The notes below the pieces were generated by a model. That model was given only the letters and a program-made list of their open reading frames with translations. It was not told where the DNA came from and made no database searches. Positions 1 through 8,520 of a stretch of DNA of 64,000 bases are shown here, piece after piece. Within the stretch, counting starts at the first letter, position 1; every line of letters begins with the position of its first letter. A program made the translations under genes and the position numbers. Source of the stretch: Roseateles noduli (GTDB lineage: Bacteria; Pseudomonadota; Gammaproteobacteria; Burkholderiales; Burkholderiaceae_C); assembly GCA_002205125.1 (NCBI GenBank), contig NIOE01000014.1, positions 62,001-126,000 of the forward strand, in the 5' to 3' direction.

Positions 1-221
1 TGATCGTGATGCTGGACTGGGCCGCGGCCTGGCACCTCCGTGAGCTGAAGCTGCCCTACGCGACCCTGACACCGGTCCTGCCGATGGACGTCGACAAGTC
101 CTACTGGTACGGCCTGCCGGCGGACAGCGATCCGGCGCTGGCGCGGCGTCTGCAGGCCGCGCTGGACCGCATCAGGCGGGATGGGCGCTACGAGCGCCTG
201 CGGCAGCACTACTTCGATTGA
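1..221 (+). CDS. Extracellular solute-binding protein, family 3-like (C-terminal fragment)
   Basis: Only the last 70 or so codons lie in the window; the reading frame is open to the left edge (codons in phase from base 3) and ends at TGA 219-221. The tail ending RYERLRQHYFD, after a stretch reading SYWYGLPADSDPALARRL, resembles the C-terminus of periplasmic amino-acid-type binding proteins (SBP family 3) or their degenerate relatives that lack a linked transporter. The domain itself is not visible, so function is inferred from the tail alone. Its 3' end overlaps the convergent epimerase gene by 50 bp, so the two stops interlock. Confidence 0.5.
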   Translation, partial: IVMLDWAAAWHLRELKLPYATLTPVLPMDVDKSYWYGLPADSDPALARRLQAALDRIRRDGRYERLRQHYFD

Positions 222-1272
222 AGGTCGCCGAGGCCTGCGCGTCAGGCAGGCAACCCAGCGCCTCCAAGGTGCGCTCGATCGCGACGTCGAGCGGTGTGTG
301 CGGGACGCCTCCGACGTCGGCCAGTTCGGCGGTCAGGCGCGCTTCTCCCATGCGCAGCGGCTCGCGCCACAGGTAGCGCATCTCCGCCACTTCGCGGAAC
401 AAGGGCACCACCGGCTGAGCCAGACGCACGGCCCACCAGGGGAAACGAGTGATCCGCGCCTGCACGCCGGTGCGTCGCTGCACGATGCGGCGGATCGCCT
501 CCGCCATCTGGCGTCCGTCGGCATCCCAATGGCCCGCGAAGTGGAAGCGCGCGAAGGCCGGCAGCCTGTCGCAACGCTCGATCAGCGCGGCCATCGCCGT
601 CGCGACGTCGGGGAGATAGGCCCATTGGTGACCGACGCCGTCCGTCCCCGCCTGCTGGATCCGCGTCACGGGCTTGCCCGGCGTCACGAGGCCCTGCGAG
701 AACCAGCTGTTCGCCGCACCGGGGCCGAAGAAGTCGCCGGCGCGCAGGATGACGGCGCGGAAGTCCCCGCGCTCGGCGCCGTCCTGCAGGCGGCGCTCCA
801 TCTCGACACGGATCGCGCCCTTGCGCGTCACGGGACGCTGCGGCGAATCCTCCATGGGGTACGGCATCGCGTCGGGTCCGAAGTTGTAGACGGTGCCGGG
901 CAACACGACGGTCGCCCCACGCGCCTTGGCGGCTGCGATGGTGTTGTCGAGCATCGGCAGCACCAGCTCGCTCCAGCGACGGTAGCCGGGCGGATTCACG
1001 GCATGGACGATGACGCTGCAACCTTGCGCGGCGCGCTGCACATCGTCGGCGACGAGCGCATCGCCGCGCAGCCAGCGCAGGCCGTCGCGGTGTTCCGAAT
1101 CGCTGGCCAGTCCGCGCTTGAGCGCCCGCACCGTCCAGCCCGCGTCGCGCAGGGCCCTGGCCACCGCGCCGCCGATGCCGCCGCTCGCGCCCAGTACCAG
1201 CGCCGTCCGCCGCGCCACCGCCGTCATCGCGGCCAGCACACCGATCGCATCCATCGAAGTCATCGCATCCAT
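172..1272 (-). CDS. NAD-dependent epimerase/dehydratase-like SDR protein
   Basis: A 366-residue atypical short-chain dehydrogenase/reductase. The Rossmann nucleotide-binding loop GASGGIGG is at residues 28-35, followed by an extended-SDR body (TVYNFGPDAMPYPMED, VILRAGDFFGPGA, QWAYLPDVATAMAALIE) as in NAD(P)H-binding epimerases. The usual Tyr-x3-Lys pair is not clear; the region reads RKGAIR. The start at 1272 was chosen because AGGAG sits 6 nt upstream; ATGs further upstream lack this. The gene is divergent from a LysR regulator with about 115 bp between, the classical layout for a LysR target. The substrate cannot be deduced. Confidence 0.75.
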   Translation of the reverse strand: MDAMTSMDAIGVLAAMTAVARRTALVLGASGGIGGAVARALRDAGWTVRALKRGLASDSEHRDGLRWLRGDALVADDVQRAAQGCSVIVHAVNPPGYRRWSELVLPMLDNTIAAAKARGATVVLPGTVYNFGPDAMPYPMEDSPQRPVTRKGAIRVEMERRLQDGAERGDFRAVILRAGDFFGPGAANSWFSQGLVTPGKPVTRIQQAGTDGVGHQWAYLPDVATAMAALIERCDRLPAFARFHFAGHWDADGRQMAEAIRRIVQRRTGVQARITRFPWWAVRLAQPVVPLFREVAEMRYLWREPLRMGEARLTAELADVGGVPHTPLDVAIERTLEALGCLPDAQASATFNRSSAAAGARSAHPA

Positions 1273-1329
1273 CGTCAGCTCCTGCCGGACCACCGGGGTC
1301 CTGTTGGGTGAAGGCATGGGATGGATTCT

Positions 1330-1347
1330 GGAAAGAAGCGTCTTTCC
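1330..1347. promoter_or_regulatory. Inverted repeat, candidate LysR operator
   Basis: A perfect dyad GGAAAGA-AGCG-TCTTTCC lies in the gap between the divergent epimerase and LysR genes, just before an A+T-rich patch (TGAAAATTACC). LysR-type regulators bind such sites in shared divergent promoters. Assigning this dyad to the adjacent, interrupted LysR gene is inference. Confidence 0.45.
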
Positions 1348-1388
1348 TGAAAATTACCGAGCATGAGCGGGCGGCTATACATTCCTGC

Positions 1389-2375
1389 ATGACTTCGAAG
1401 AACCCTCCGCCCTCTGCGGATACCCCCGCCTCCAGCTCGTCGAGCGCCGGCATCGCCTGGGAGTGGTACCGCTCCTTCCTCGGCGTGCTGCGGGAAGGCT
1501 CGCTCTGAGGCGCCGCGCGGGCGCTGGATCTGACGCAGCCGACGGTCGGAAGACACGTCGCGGCGCTGGAAGCGCAGGTGGGGCAGTCGCTCTTCGTGCG
1601 CACGCCCGCCGGCCTGCTGCCGACGGAAGCGGCGCTCGCGCTGAGGCCCTACGCGGAGGCGATGGACAGCACGGCGGCCGCGCTGGAGCGCACCGCGCGC
1701 AGCCACGGCGACGGCGTGCGCGGCATCGTGCGGGTGACCGCGAGCGAGGTCGTCGGCGTGGAGGTGCTGCCGCCGCTGCTCGCGGAACTTCGCGAGCGCC
1801 ATCCGGCGCTGATCGTCGAGCTGGTGCTGAGCAACCGCGTGCAGGATCTGCTGCGACGCGAGGCCGATATCGCGATCCGCATGACGCCGCCGAAGCAGGA
1901 GCAGCTGATCGCTCGACGCGTCGGCGTGATCGAGGTCGGCCTGCATGCGCACGAGCGCTACCTGACGGCGCACGGGACACCGGCTTCGATGAAGGCGCTG
2001 GTGGCGGACGGCCACGTGCTGATCGGCTACGACCAGCCCGCGCCCTACGTGCGCGAGCTGGCGCGCCGCTATCCCGTGATGGTGCCCGAGCACTTCGCGC
2101 TGCGCACCGACAGCGACCTGGCCCATCTCGCCCTCGTCCGCGCGGGCGCGGGACTGGGCTTGTGCCAGGTTGCGCTGGCCAGACGCGATCCGGCGCTGCG
2201 CCGCGTGCTCGCCGAGGAGCTCAGCATCCCGCTGGAGACCTGGATCACCATGCACGAGGACCTGCGGGACAGCCCGCGATGCCGGGCGGTGTTCGATGCG
2301 CTGGTCGCCGGCCTCGAGCGTCACGCCGAGGCCGGCGGTTCGGGCGATTCAGTCGAATCCGCCCACGCCAGCTGA
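1389..2375 (+). pseudogene. LysR-family transcriptional regulator interrupted by an in-frame TGA
   Basis: Read through, this is a 328-codon LysR regulator: an N-terminal winged helix-turn-helix (FLGVLREGSL, then GAARALDLTQPTVGRHVAAL) and a substrate-binding co-inducer domain (GIVRVTASEVVGVEVLPPLL, LRREADIAIRM). A TGA at 1506-1508 falls inside the recognition helix region where relatives carry Ser (GSL-S-GAARAL), so one base change TCA or TCG to TGA explains it. Both halves are in the same frame. A downstream start near 1578 would give only a 265-residue protein lacking the DNA-binding domain. Either a genuine recent nonsense mutation or a sequencing error. It sits divergent to the epimerase gene it would be expected to regulate. 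Confidence 0.8.
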
Positions 2376-3341
2376 TCACGGCTTGATGCTGTAGTTCGCC
2401 GGCACCCAGCGGTAGCCCTTGCCGTCCGCGGCCACGTGGCCGAGGCCGGGGAAGGACACGTGCGCGATGGCGACCCAGTAGCCGTTCTTCGCCGCATCCG
2501 CGTAGGCCTTCTGGCGCTGCGGCATCGCCTGTTTCGAATCGCTGTCGAAGTTGATCGTGACCGACGGATCCGGGAACTGCACCGCCGCGACGTGCATCAG
2601 GTCGCCCCACACCGCCAGCTTCTGACCCTGGCTCTCCACCATGTAGACGGTGTGTCCCGGCGTGTGGCCGTAGGCCGCGTGCGTGCGGATGCCCGGCACG
2701 AGTTCGGTCTCTCCGCTGAACGGCTTCAGGCGGCCCGCGTCCTGGTACGGCTTCAACGCCGCGATCGCCGCGCCGAAGAAGTCCTTGTGGCCCGGCGCGG
2801 CCTTCGCGGCATTCGCCGTGTTCAACCAGTAGTCGGCGTCGTGCTGGTCCATCCGGACCACGGCGTTCGGGAACACCGCCTGGCCGTCCTTCGTCAGGCC
2901 GGCCGCATGGTCCGGGTGCAGGTGGGTGATGTAGACCTCGTCGACCTGCTCCGGCTGGTAGCCCGCCGCCTTCAGGTTGGCGAGCAGCTTGCCCGTCGTC
3001 GGACCGAACACGCCGTTGGCGCCGGTGTCGATCAGCACCAGCTTGGTGCCGGTGTTGATCAGGTAGCCGTTGATCGAGGTCTCGACCGGCGGCTTCAGGT
3101 AGTTCCTGCTCAAGGCCTTCACCACCGTGCCGGGCTTGGCCTTGTCCATCAGCTGGTCGACCGGCAGATCGATGGTGCCGTCGCTCAGCGCGGTGATCTC
3201 GAAGTCGCCCAGCATCAGCCGGTAGTAGCCCGGCGCCTGCGTCTTCACCTGCGGCGCGGCCGCCTGCACGCCCGCGGCGGCCAGTGCGATCGCGAGGCCG
3301 AATGAGAGGCCGAGTGCGGCGAATTTTCCGGAACGGATCAT
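2376..3341 (-). CDS. Secreted MBL-fold metallo-hydrolase
   Basis: 321 residues. A cleavable signal peptide (MIRSGK..., hydrophobic stretch to about residue 28, AxA-type end) precedes a metallo-beta-lactamase fold with the zinc motif HLHPDH at residues 140-145, an upstream LIDTG strand motif, and further metal ligands in AYGHTPGHT and WGDLMH. The family hydrolyses ester, thioester or lactone-like substrates; the specific substrate is unknown. The start at 3341 follows a perfect AGGAGG 6 nt upstream. The stop abuts the LysR stop, so the genes converge. Expected location is the periplasm. Confidence 0.85.
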   Translation of the reverse strand: MIRSGKFAALGLSFGLAIALAAAGVQAAAPQVKTQAPGYYRLMLGDFEITALSDGTIDLPVDQLMDKAKPGTVVKALSRNYLKPPVETSINGYLINTGTKLVLIDTGANGVFGPTTGKLLANLKAAGYQPEQVDEVYITHLHPDHAAGLTKDGQAVFPNAVVRMDQHDADYWLNTANAAKAAPGHKDFFGAAIAALKPYQDAGRLKPFSGETELVPGIRTHAAYGHTPGHTVYMVESQGQKLAVWGDLMHVAAVQFPDPSVTINFDSDSKQAMPQRQKAYADAAKNGYWVAIAHVSFPGLGHVAADGKGYRWVPANYSIKP

Positions 3342-3721
3342 GGGGAACCTCCTGTGCATGTCATGCATGTGTTCGAGCAGGCGCGCAGCATAGCCACGCC
3401 TCGCCCCGATCGCTCGACCCGTTCGGAAGAAGCACCGTTCTCCCGCAGGAGATTCCGGTGACACGTGCTCGTCAAGACAGCGTTGTGGCACGTCCTGGCC
3501 CCTTCAAAAAGACGCCGCTTCGGACCGCTGCGTCAGCCTCGTGAAAGTCACGTGCGGCGTCATGTGGAACCCCCGCGCCGCTGCGTCCACAGAGGCCCGA
3601 GGGTTAGCCCTTGCGCAATGCTGCGTAAAGGGTTTTACGCTGTCGAGGGCCCCCGCCAGGGCCCCTATATTCCTGGCTCCACTACAGAGGCACCGGACCA
3701 CCGGCGCCCACCCTTGCGCCG
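3342..3721. other. 380-bp non-coding gap upstream of the Liv operon
   Basis: No convincing gene is seen. The gap holds the start region of the leftward MBL-fold gene and, to the right, the leader and promoter of the rightward Liv-type operon. The only distinct structure is the inverted repeat at 3623-3640, annotated separately. No obvious Shine-Dalgarno sequence precedes the first operon start at 3722. Confidence 0.5.
3623..3640. promoter_or_regulatory. Perfect inverted repeat upstream of livG
   Basis: GCGTAAA-GGGT-TTTACGC is a 7-bp-arm dyad about 80 bp before the first gene of the branched-chain-amino-acid-type transporter operon. It is A+T-richer than its surroundings and could be an operator or a leader hairpin. 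The binding protein is unknown. Confidence 0.4.
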
Positions 3722-4492
3722 ATGAGCAACCTCATCCTGGAGACACGCAAACTGACCAAGGAGTTCAAGGGCTTCACCGCCGTGGACTCGGTCGACCTGC
3801 AAGTGCAGCGCGGGCATATCCACGCGCTGATCGGCCCCAACGGCGCCGGCAAGACCACCTGCTTCAACCTGCTCACCAAGTTCCTGACGCCGACCCGCGG
3901 GCAGATCCTGTTCAACGGTCACGACATCACCGGCGAGAAGCCCGCACAGGTCGCGCGCCGCGGCGTGATCCGCTCGTTCCAGATCAGCGCGGTGTTCCCG
4001 CACCTGACGGTGCTGGAGAACGTCCGCATCGGCCTGCAGCGCTTCACCGGCACCAGCTACCACTTCTGGAAGGGCCTCGGCGGCCTGTCCAAGCTGGACG
4101 GGCGCGCGCTGGAGCTGCTGGAACTCGTCGACCTGCGCGACATGGCATCCCTGCGCGCCGCCGACCTGCCCTACGGCCGCAAGCGCGCGCTGGAGATCGC
4201 CACGACGATGGCGATGGAACCCGAACTGATGCTGCTGGACGAGCCGACGCAGGGCATGGGCCACGAGGACGTGGACCGGGTCACCGCGCTGATCAAGCGC
4301 GTCGCCGAAGGACGCACCGTGCTGATGGTGGAACACAACATGAAGGTGATCAGCAGCATCGCCGACCGCATCACCGTGCTGGCCCGCGGCGCCGTGCTGG
4401 CCGAGGGCGACTACGCCGCCGTGTCCCGCCATCCGAAGGTGCTGGAGGCCTACATGGGCTCCGAGGCCACCGAGCTGCAAGGGGCGCACTGA
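3722..4492 (+). CDS. livG: Branched-chain amino acid-type ABC transporter ATP-binding protein (LivG-like)
   Basis: 256 residues. A cytoplasmic ATPase subunit with Walker A GPNGAGKTT, a Q-loop region, a signature LPYGRKRALEIA of LivG type, and Walker B LMLLDEPTQGMG. The C-terminal extension (YAAVSRHPKVLEAYMG) is typical of LivG. It is first of five co-directional genes coding two ATPases, a binding protein and two permeases, a full HAAT-family importer. The TGA overlaps the ATG of the next gene by one base, so translation is probably coupled. The ligand may be Leu/Ile/Val, urea or another small amide or acid; sequence alone does not decide. Confidence 0.9.
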   Translation: MSNLILETRKLTKEFKGFTAVDSVDLQVQRGHIHALIGPNGAGKTTCFNLLTKFLTPTRGQILFNGHDITGEKPAQVARRGVIRSFQISAVFPHLTVLENVRIGLQRFTGTSYHFWKGLGGLSKLDGRALELLELVDLRDMASLRAADLPYGRKRALEIATTMAMEPELMLLDEPTQGMGHEDVDRVTALIKRVAEGRTVLMVEHNMKVISSIADRITVLARGAVLAEGDYAAVSRHPKVLEAYMGSEATELQGAH

Positions 4493-5202
4493 TGGCGTAC
4501 GCGCTCGAGATCAAAGGGCTTCAGGCCTGGTACGGCGAAAGCCACATCCTCCACGGCATCGACCTGGCGATCCCGCAGGGTCAGGTATTGACGCTGCTGG
4601 GCCGCAACGGCGCCGGCCGCACGACGACGCTGCGCGCCATCATGGGCCTGACCGACCGCCGCAGCGGCTCGATCAAGGTCCACGGCCAGGAAAGCGTCAC
4701 CCTGCCGACGCACCGCATCGCGCGCCTCGGCCTGGGCTACTGCCCGGAGGAGCGCGGCATCTTCGCCTCGCTCAGCACCGAGGAGAACCTGCGCCTGCCG
4801 CCGGTCTTCAAGAGCGGCCGCGGCAAGGTCATGTCCGAGGACGAGATCTACGCGATGTTCCCCAACCTCTCCGAGCGCCGCCACAGCCCCGGCACGCGGC
4901 TGTCGGGCGGCGAGCAGCAGATGCTGGCCGTGGCCCGCATCCTGCGCACCGGCGCGGACATCCTGCTGCTGGACGAGATCTCCGAGGGCCTGGCCCCAGT
5001 CATCGTCCAGGCGCTGGCCCGCATGATCACCGCGCTGAAGGCGCAAGGCTTCACCATCGTGATGGTGGAACAGAACTTCCGCTTCGCCGCGCCGCTGGCG
5101 GACCACTTCGTCGTGATGGAGCACGGCCAGGTGGTCGAGTCCTTCAGCGCCGCGCAGCTCGACAGCAAGCGCGCGCTGCTCGACGAGCTGCTCAGCGTCT
5201 GA
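4492..5202 (+). CDS. livF: Branched-chain amino acid-type ABC transporter ATP-binding protein (LivF-like), Walker A Lys to Arg
   Basis: 236 residues, the usual LivF length. The Walker A loop reads GRNGAGRTTT: the invariant Lys is Arg (codon CGC). The signature RLSGGEQQMLAVARIL and Walker B ILLLDEISEGLAP are intact, as is the switch-region His/Gln segment (MVEQNFRF). The second ATPase of the importer pairs with LivG as a heterodimer, so one altered P-loop may be tolerated. Its ATG overlaps the livG stop. The Lys-to-Arg change is directly seen; its effect on ATP hydrolysis is inference. Confidence 0.88.
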   Translation: MAYALEIKGLQAWYGESHILHGIDLAIPQGQVLTLLGRNGAGRTTTLRAIMGLTDRRSGSIKVHGQESVTLPTHRIARLGLGYCPEERGIFASLSTEENLRLPPVFKSGRGKVMSEDEIYAMFPNLSERRHSPGTRLSGGEQQMLAVARILRTGADILLLDEISEGLAPVIVQALARMITALKAQGFTIVMVEQNFRFAAPLADHFVVMEHGQVVESFSAAQLDSKRALLDELLSV

Positions 5203-5300
5203 CCCACCTCCGCATACCGACATCCGCCTACTGATTCCCCGAGCTTCGAGTCTGAAACCCGCATGGGCCCGCTGAGGCCGTTAGAACAAGGAGACAAGCG

Positions 5301-6509
5301 ATGAAGACGACCCTCAAAACCGTTGCCCTGGCCTCGGTGCTGGCCTGCGGCAGTCTTGGCGCGCAGGCGCAGATTTCCGGCGACACGATCAAGATCGGCA
5401 TCATCACGGACATGTCGAGCGTCTACGCCGACATCGACGGCGCCGGCGGCGTGGAGGCCATCCGCATGGCCATCGCCGACGCGAAGGGCCAGGTCGCCGG
5501 CAAGAAGATCGAACTGGTCTTCGCCGACCACCAGAACAAGGCCGACGTCGCCGCCTCCAAGGCGCGCGAGTGGTTCGACACGCAAGGCCTGGACCTGCTG
5601 ATCGGTGGCACCAACTCCGGCACCAGCCTGGCGATGGCCAAGGTCGCGGCGGAGAAGAAGAAGCCCTTCATCTCGATCGGCGCCGGCACCTCGCGCCTGA
5701 CCAACGAGGAATGCACGCCCTACACCATCCACTACGCCTACGACACGGTGGCCCTGGCCAACGGCACGGGCGCGGCGGTGACCAAGTCCGGCGGCAAGAC
5801 CTGGTACTTCCTGACGGCGGACTACGCCTTCGGCACCTCGCTGCAGGCCGACACCTCGGCGGTGGTGACCAAGTCCGGCGGCCAGGTGCTGGGCGCGGTG
5901 AAGCACCCGCTGAACGCGAGCGACTTCTCCTCCTTCCTGCTGCAGGCGCAGAGCTCCAAGGCGCAGATCCTGGGCCTGGCCAACGCGGGCGGCGACACCA
6001 TCAACGCGGTGAAGGCGGCCAACGAGTTCGGCATCACCAAGACGATGAAGCTGGCCGGTCTGCTGATGTTCATCAACGACGTGCACTCGCTGGGCCTGAA
6101 GACCACCGAGGGCATGTATCTGACCGACAGCTGGTACTGGAACCAGAGCCCCGAGGCGCGCGCCTGGTCGCGCCGCTTCTTCGAGAAGATGAAGCGCATG
6201 CCCTCGTCGCTGCAGGCGGCGGACTACTCGGCGGTGACGCATTACCTGAAGGCGGTGGAGGCGACCAAGTCCGACGACGGCGACAAGGTGATGGCGCAGA
6301 TGAAGGCCACGCCGGTCAACGACTTCTACACCAAGGCCACGATCCGCAAGGAAGACGGCCGCGCGGTGCACGACATGTTCCTGCTGCAGGTGAAGTCGCC
6401 GAAGGAATCCTCCGAGCCGTGGGACTACTTCAAGGTCGTGACCCGCATCGCGGGCGACGACGCGTTCACCAAGCTGGCCGACTCGAAGTGCCCGCTGGTC
6501 AAGAAGTGA
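5301..6509 (+). CDS. Branched-chain amino acid-type ABC transporter substrate-binding protein (LivK-like)
   Basis: 402 residues. A signal peptide (MKTTLKTVALASVLACGSLG, ending AQA) precedes a type I periplasmic binding fold: ISGDTIKIGIITDMSSVYAD at the mature N-terminus, then LDLLIGGTNSGTSLAMAKVA and WYFLTADYAFG. It captures the ligand in the periplasm and delivers it to the LivH/LivM permeases encoded just downstream. A strong ribosome-binding site (AAGGAG, 7 nt before ATG) follows a 98-bp gap, fitting higher expression than the ATPases. Aromatic residues in the cleft resemble urea/amide or aliphatic-amide binders as much as Leu binders, so the ligand is left open. Confidence 0.88.
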   Translation: MKTTLKTVALASVLACGSLGAQAQISGDTIKIGIITDMSSVYADIDGAGGVEAIRMAIADAKGQVAGKKIELVFADHQNKADVAASKAREWFDTQGLDLLIGGTNSGTSLAMAKVAAEKKKPFISIGAGTSRLTNEECTPYTIHYAYDTVALANGTGAAVTKSGGKTWYFLTADYAFGTSLQADTSAVVTKSGGQVLGAVKHPLNASDFSSFLLQAQSSKAQILGLANAGGDTINAVKAANEFGITKTMKLAGLLMFINDVHSLGLKTTEGMYLTDSWYWNQSPEARAWSRRFFEKMKRMPSSLQAADYSAVTHYLKAVEATKSDDGDKVMAQMKATPVNDFYTKATIRKEDGRAVHDMFLLQVKSPKESSEPWDYFKVVTRIAGDDAFTKLADSKCPLVKK

Positions 6510-6529
6510 GCTGAGGCCGGAGACACCGC

Positions 6530-7417
6530 ATGACCGACTTCTTTGGCGTCCCGTTGCCGGCGCTGCTCGGCCAGCTCCTGCTGGGGCTGGTGAACGGGTC
6601 CTTCTACGCGATGCTGTCGCTCGGGCTTGCGGTGATCTTCGGCATGCTGAACATCATCAACTTCGCCCACGGCGCGCTCTACATGATGGGCGCGTTCCTG
6701 GCGTGGATGGGGTTGGAGTACTTCGGCATCAACTACTGGGCGATGCTGCTGATCGCGCCGCTGATCGTGGGCGTGTTCGGGCTGGTGATCGAGCGGCTGC
6801 TGCTGCAGTGGCTCTACAAGCTGGACCACCTCTACGGCCTGCTGCTGACCTTCGGGCTGACGCTGGTGATCGAGGGGGTGTTCCGCTCCTTCTTCGGCGT
6901 CGGCGGGCAGCCGTACTCGGCGCCGGAGGCGCTGTCGGGCGCCACCAACCTGGGCTTCATGATCCTGCCGAACTACCGGGCCTGGGTGGTGGTGGCCTCG
7001 CTGGTGGTGTGCCTGGGCGTGTGGGTGCTGATCGAGAAGACCTCGCTGGGCGCGACGCTGCGCGCCGGCACCGAGAACCCGAAGCTGGTGCAGGCCTTCG
7101 GCGTGAACGTGCCGCGGCTGGTGACGCTGACCTACGCCGGCGGCGTGGCGCTGGCGGGCTTCGCCGGGGTGCTGGCCGCGCCCATCCTGCAGGTGAATTC
7201 GCTGATGGGCTCCAACCTGATCATCGTCGTCTTCGCGGTGGTGGTGATCGGCGGCATGGGCTCCATCCTCGGATCCATCCTGACCGGCCTGGGGCTGGGC
7301 GTCGTCGAGGGCCTGACCAAGGTCTTCTATCCGGAGGCGTCCAACACGGTGGTGTTCGTCGTCATGGCCCTGGTCCTGCTGGTGCGTCCCGCCGGCCTGT
7401 TCGGCAAAGAGAAATGA
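6530..7417 (+). CDS. livH: Branched-chain amino acid-type ABC transporter permease (LivH-like)
   Basis: 295 residues, an inner-membrane permease with about eight hydrophobic segments. Hallmarks are LVNGSFYAMLSLGLAVIFGM and NIINFAHGALYMMGAF near the N-terminus and the coupling segment TENPKLVQAFGVNVPRL that contacts the ATPase. It forms the translocation pore with LivM. It follows the binding-protein gene by 20 bp and its stop overlaps the next start (ATGA), so it is translationally coupled to livM. Confidence 0.92.
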   Translation: MTDFFGVPLPALLGQLLLGLVNGSFYAMLSLGLAVIFGMLNIINFAHGALYMMGAFLAWMGLEYFGINYWAMLLIAPLIVGVFGLVIERLLLQWLYKLDHLYGLLLTFGLTLVIEGVFRSFFGVGGQPYSAPEALSGATNLGFMILPNYRAWVVVASLVVCLGVWVLIEKTSLGATLRAGTENPKLVQAFGVNVPRLVTLTYAGGVALAGFAGVLAAPILQVNSLMGSNLIIVVFAVVVIGGMGSILGSILTGLGLGVVEGLTKVFYPEASNTVVFVVMALVLLVRPAGLFGKEK

Positions 7418-8400
7418 ACAAGAAACCGCTGGGCTACGCCGCCCTGTTCATCGCCGTCGCGCTGCTGCCCTTCCTGGGCGTGTATCCGATCTTCGCGATG
7501 AAGGTGATGTGCTACGCGCTGTTCGCGTGCGCCTTCAACCTGCTGATCGGCTTCACGGGGCTGCTGAGCTTCGGCCACGCGGCCTTCCTCGGCGCCGCGG
7601 CGTATGCGGCGGGTCATGCGATGAAGGTCTGGGGCTTCCCGCCGCTGATCGGGATCGCGTTCGGCACGCTGATGGCGGCGGTCGCGGGGCTGGTGTTCGG
7701 ACTGCTGGCGATCCGGCGCTCGGGGATCTACTTCTCGATGATCACGCTGGCGCTGGCGCAGATGCTGTTCTTCTACTTCCTGCAGGCGCCGTTCACCGGC
7801 GGCGAGGACGGCCTGCAGTCGGTGCCGCGCGGCAGCCTGCTGGGCATCAACCTGGAGAGCGACAGCGCGCTGTACTACCTGGTGCTGGCGATCTTCATCT
7901 TCGGTTTCTGGCTGATCTACCGGACGGTGCATTCGCCCTTCGGGCAGGTGCTGACCTCGATCCGCGAGAACGAGGCGCGGGCGACTTCGCTGGGCTATGA
8001 CGCGGCGCGGTTCAAGCTGATGGCCTTCGTGCTGTCGGCGGCGCTGGCCGGGCTGGCGGGGGCGACCAAGACGCTGGTGCTGGGCTTCGCGACGCTGACC
8101 GACGCGATCTGGACGACATCCGGCCTGGTGATCCTGATGACGCTGGTGGGCGGCATGGGGACGATGGTCGGTCCGATCGTCGGGGCGCTGGTGATCATCG
8201 CCCTGGAGAACAAGATCGGCGACCTGGGCCAGTGGCTGGCCAACCTGACCGGCATCCAGTGGTTCACCGGACTCGGCGAGTCCGTCAGCCTGGTCACCGG
8301 GCTGATCTTCATCGTCTGCGTGCTGGCGTTCCGGCGCGGGCTGGTGGGCGAGGCGGGCGCACTGTGGGAGCGGCTGCGCAAGCCGGCAAATGCTCGTTAA
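7414..8400 (+). CDS. livM: Branched-chain amino acid-type ABC transporter permease (LivM-like)
   Basis: 328 residues, highly hydrophobic. It carries the LivM motif GFTGLLSFGHAAFLGAAAYA, and the cytoplasmic coupling helix SIRENEARATSLGYDAARFK that docks onto the ATPases. It overlaps livH by 4 bp (ATGA). Last gene of the importer operon. Its final codons lie inside the first of two dyad operators ahead of hipB (8394-8435), so repressor binding there would occupy the end of the liv transcription unit. Confidence 0.92.
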   Translation: MNKKPLGYAALFIAVALLPFLGVYPIFAMKVMCYALFACAFNLLIGFTGLLSFGHAAFLGAAAYAAGHAMKVWGFPPLIGIAFGTLMAAVAGLVFGLLAIRRSGIYFSMITLALAQMLFFYFLQAPFTGGEDGLQSVPRGSLLGINLESDSALYYLVLAIFIFGFWLIYRTVHSPFGQVLTSIRENEARATSLGYDAARFKLMAFVLSAALAGLAGATKTLVLGFATLTDAIWTTSGLVILMTLVGGMGTMVGPIVGALVIIALENKIGDLGQWLANLTGIQWFTGLGESVSLVTGLIFIVCVLAFRRGLVGEAGALWERLRKPANAR

Positions 8401-8435
8401 ATCGAGCGTTATCGAGCTAAAGCTCGATTTAACGA
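8394..8435. promoter_or_regulatory. hipBA operator-like dyad, copy 1
   Basis: Perfect 14-bp arms (TCGTTAAATCGAGC and its complement) flank a 14-bp spacer. The spacer carries a further ATCGAGC, which can pair with the right arm to form a nested ATCGAGCT-AA-AGCTCGAT dyad. The left arm overlaps the livM stop codon. An identically built 42-bp dyad recurs 85 bp downstream. Repeated palindromes ahead of an antitoxin gene are the expected HipB autoregulatory sites; binding itself is inferred. Confidence 0.7.
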
Positions 8436-8478
8436 TCATGGCTAGGTCGCCGTCTAAGTAGCCAATTCTAAAGAATGC

Positions 8479-8520
8479 TCGTAATATCGAGCCTTAACGC
8501 GTTAAGGCTCGATTTAACGA
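8479..8520. promoter_or_regulatory. hipBA operator-like dyad, copy 2, with 26-bp perfect palindrome
   Basis: Same 14-14-14 architecture as copy 1. The left arm is slightly degenerate (TCGTAATATCGAGC) and the right arm identical (GCTCGATTTAACGA). The core 8487-8512 is a perfect 26-bp palindrome centred on CG. It ends 2 bp before the hipB start codon, so it probably overlaps the promoter or transcription start, and hipB may be leaderless since no Shine-Dalgarno sequence is visible. Confidence 0.7.

Noticed and set aside
1506-1508. TGA as a selenocysteine codon in the LysR gene
   Set aside because: LysR proteins are not selenoproteins, and relatives have Ser here; no SECIS-like hairpin was apparent. 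Nonsense mutation or sequencing error is simpler.
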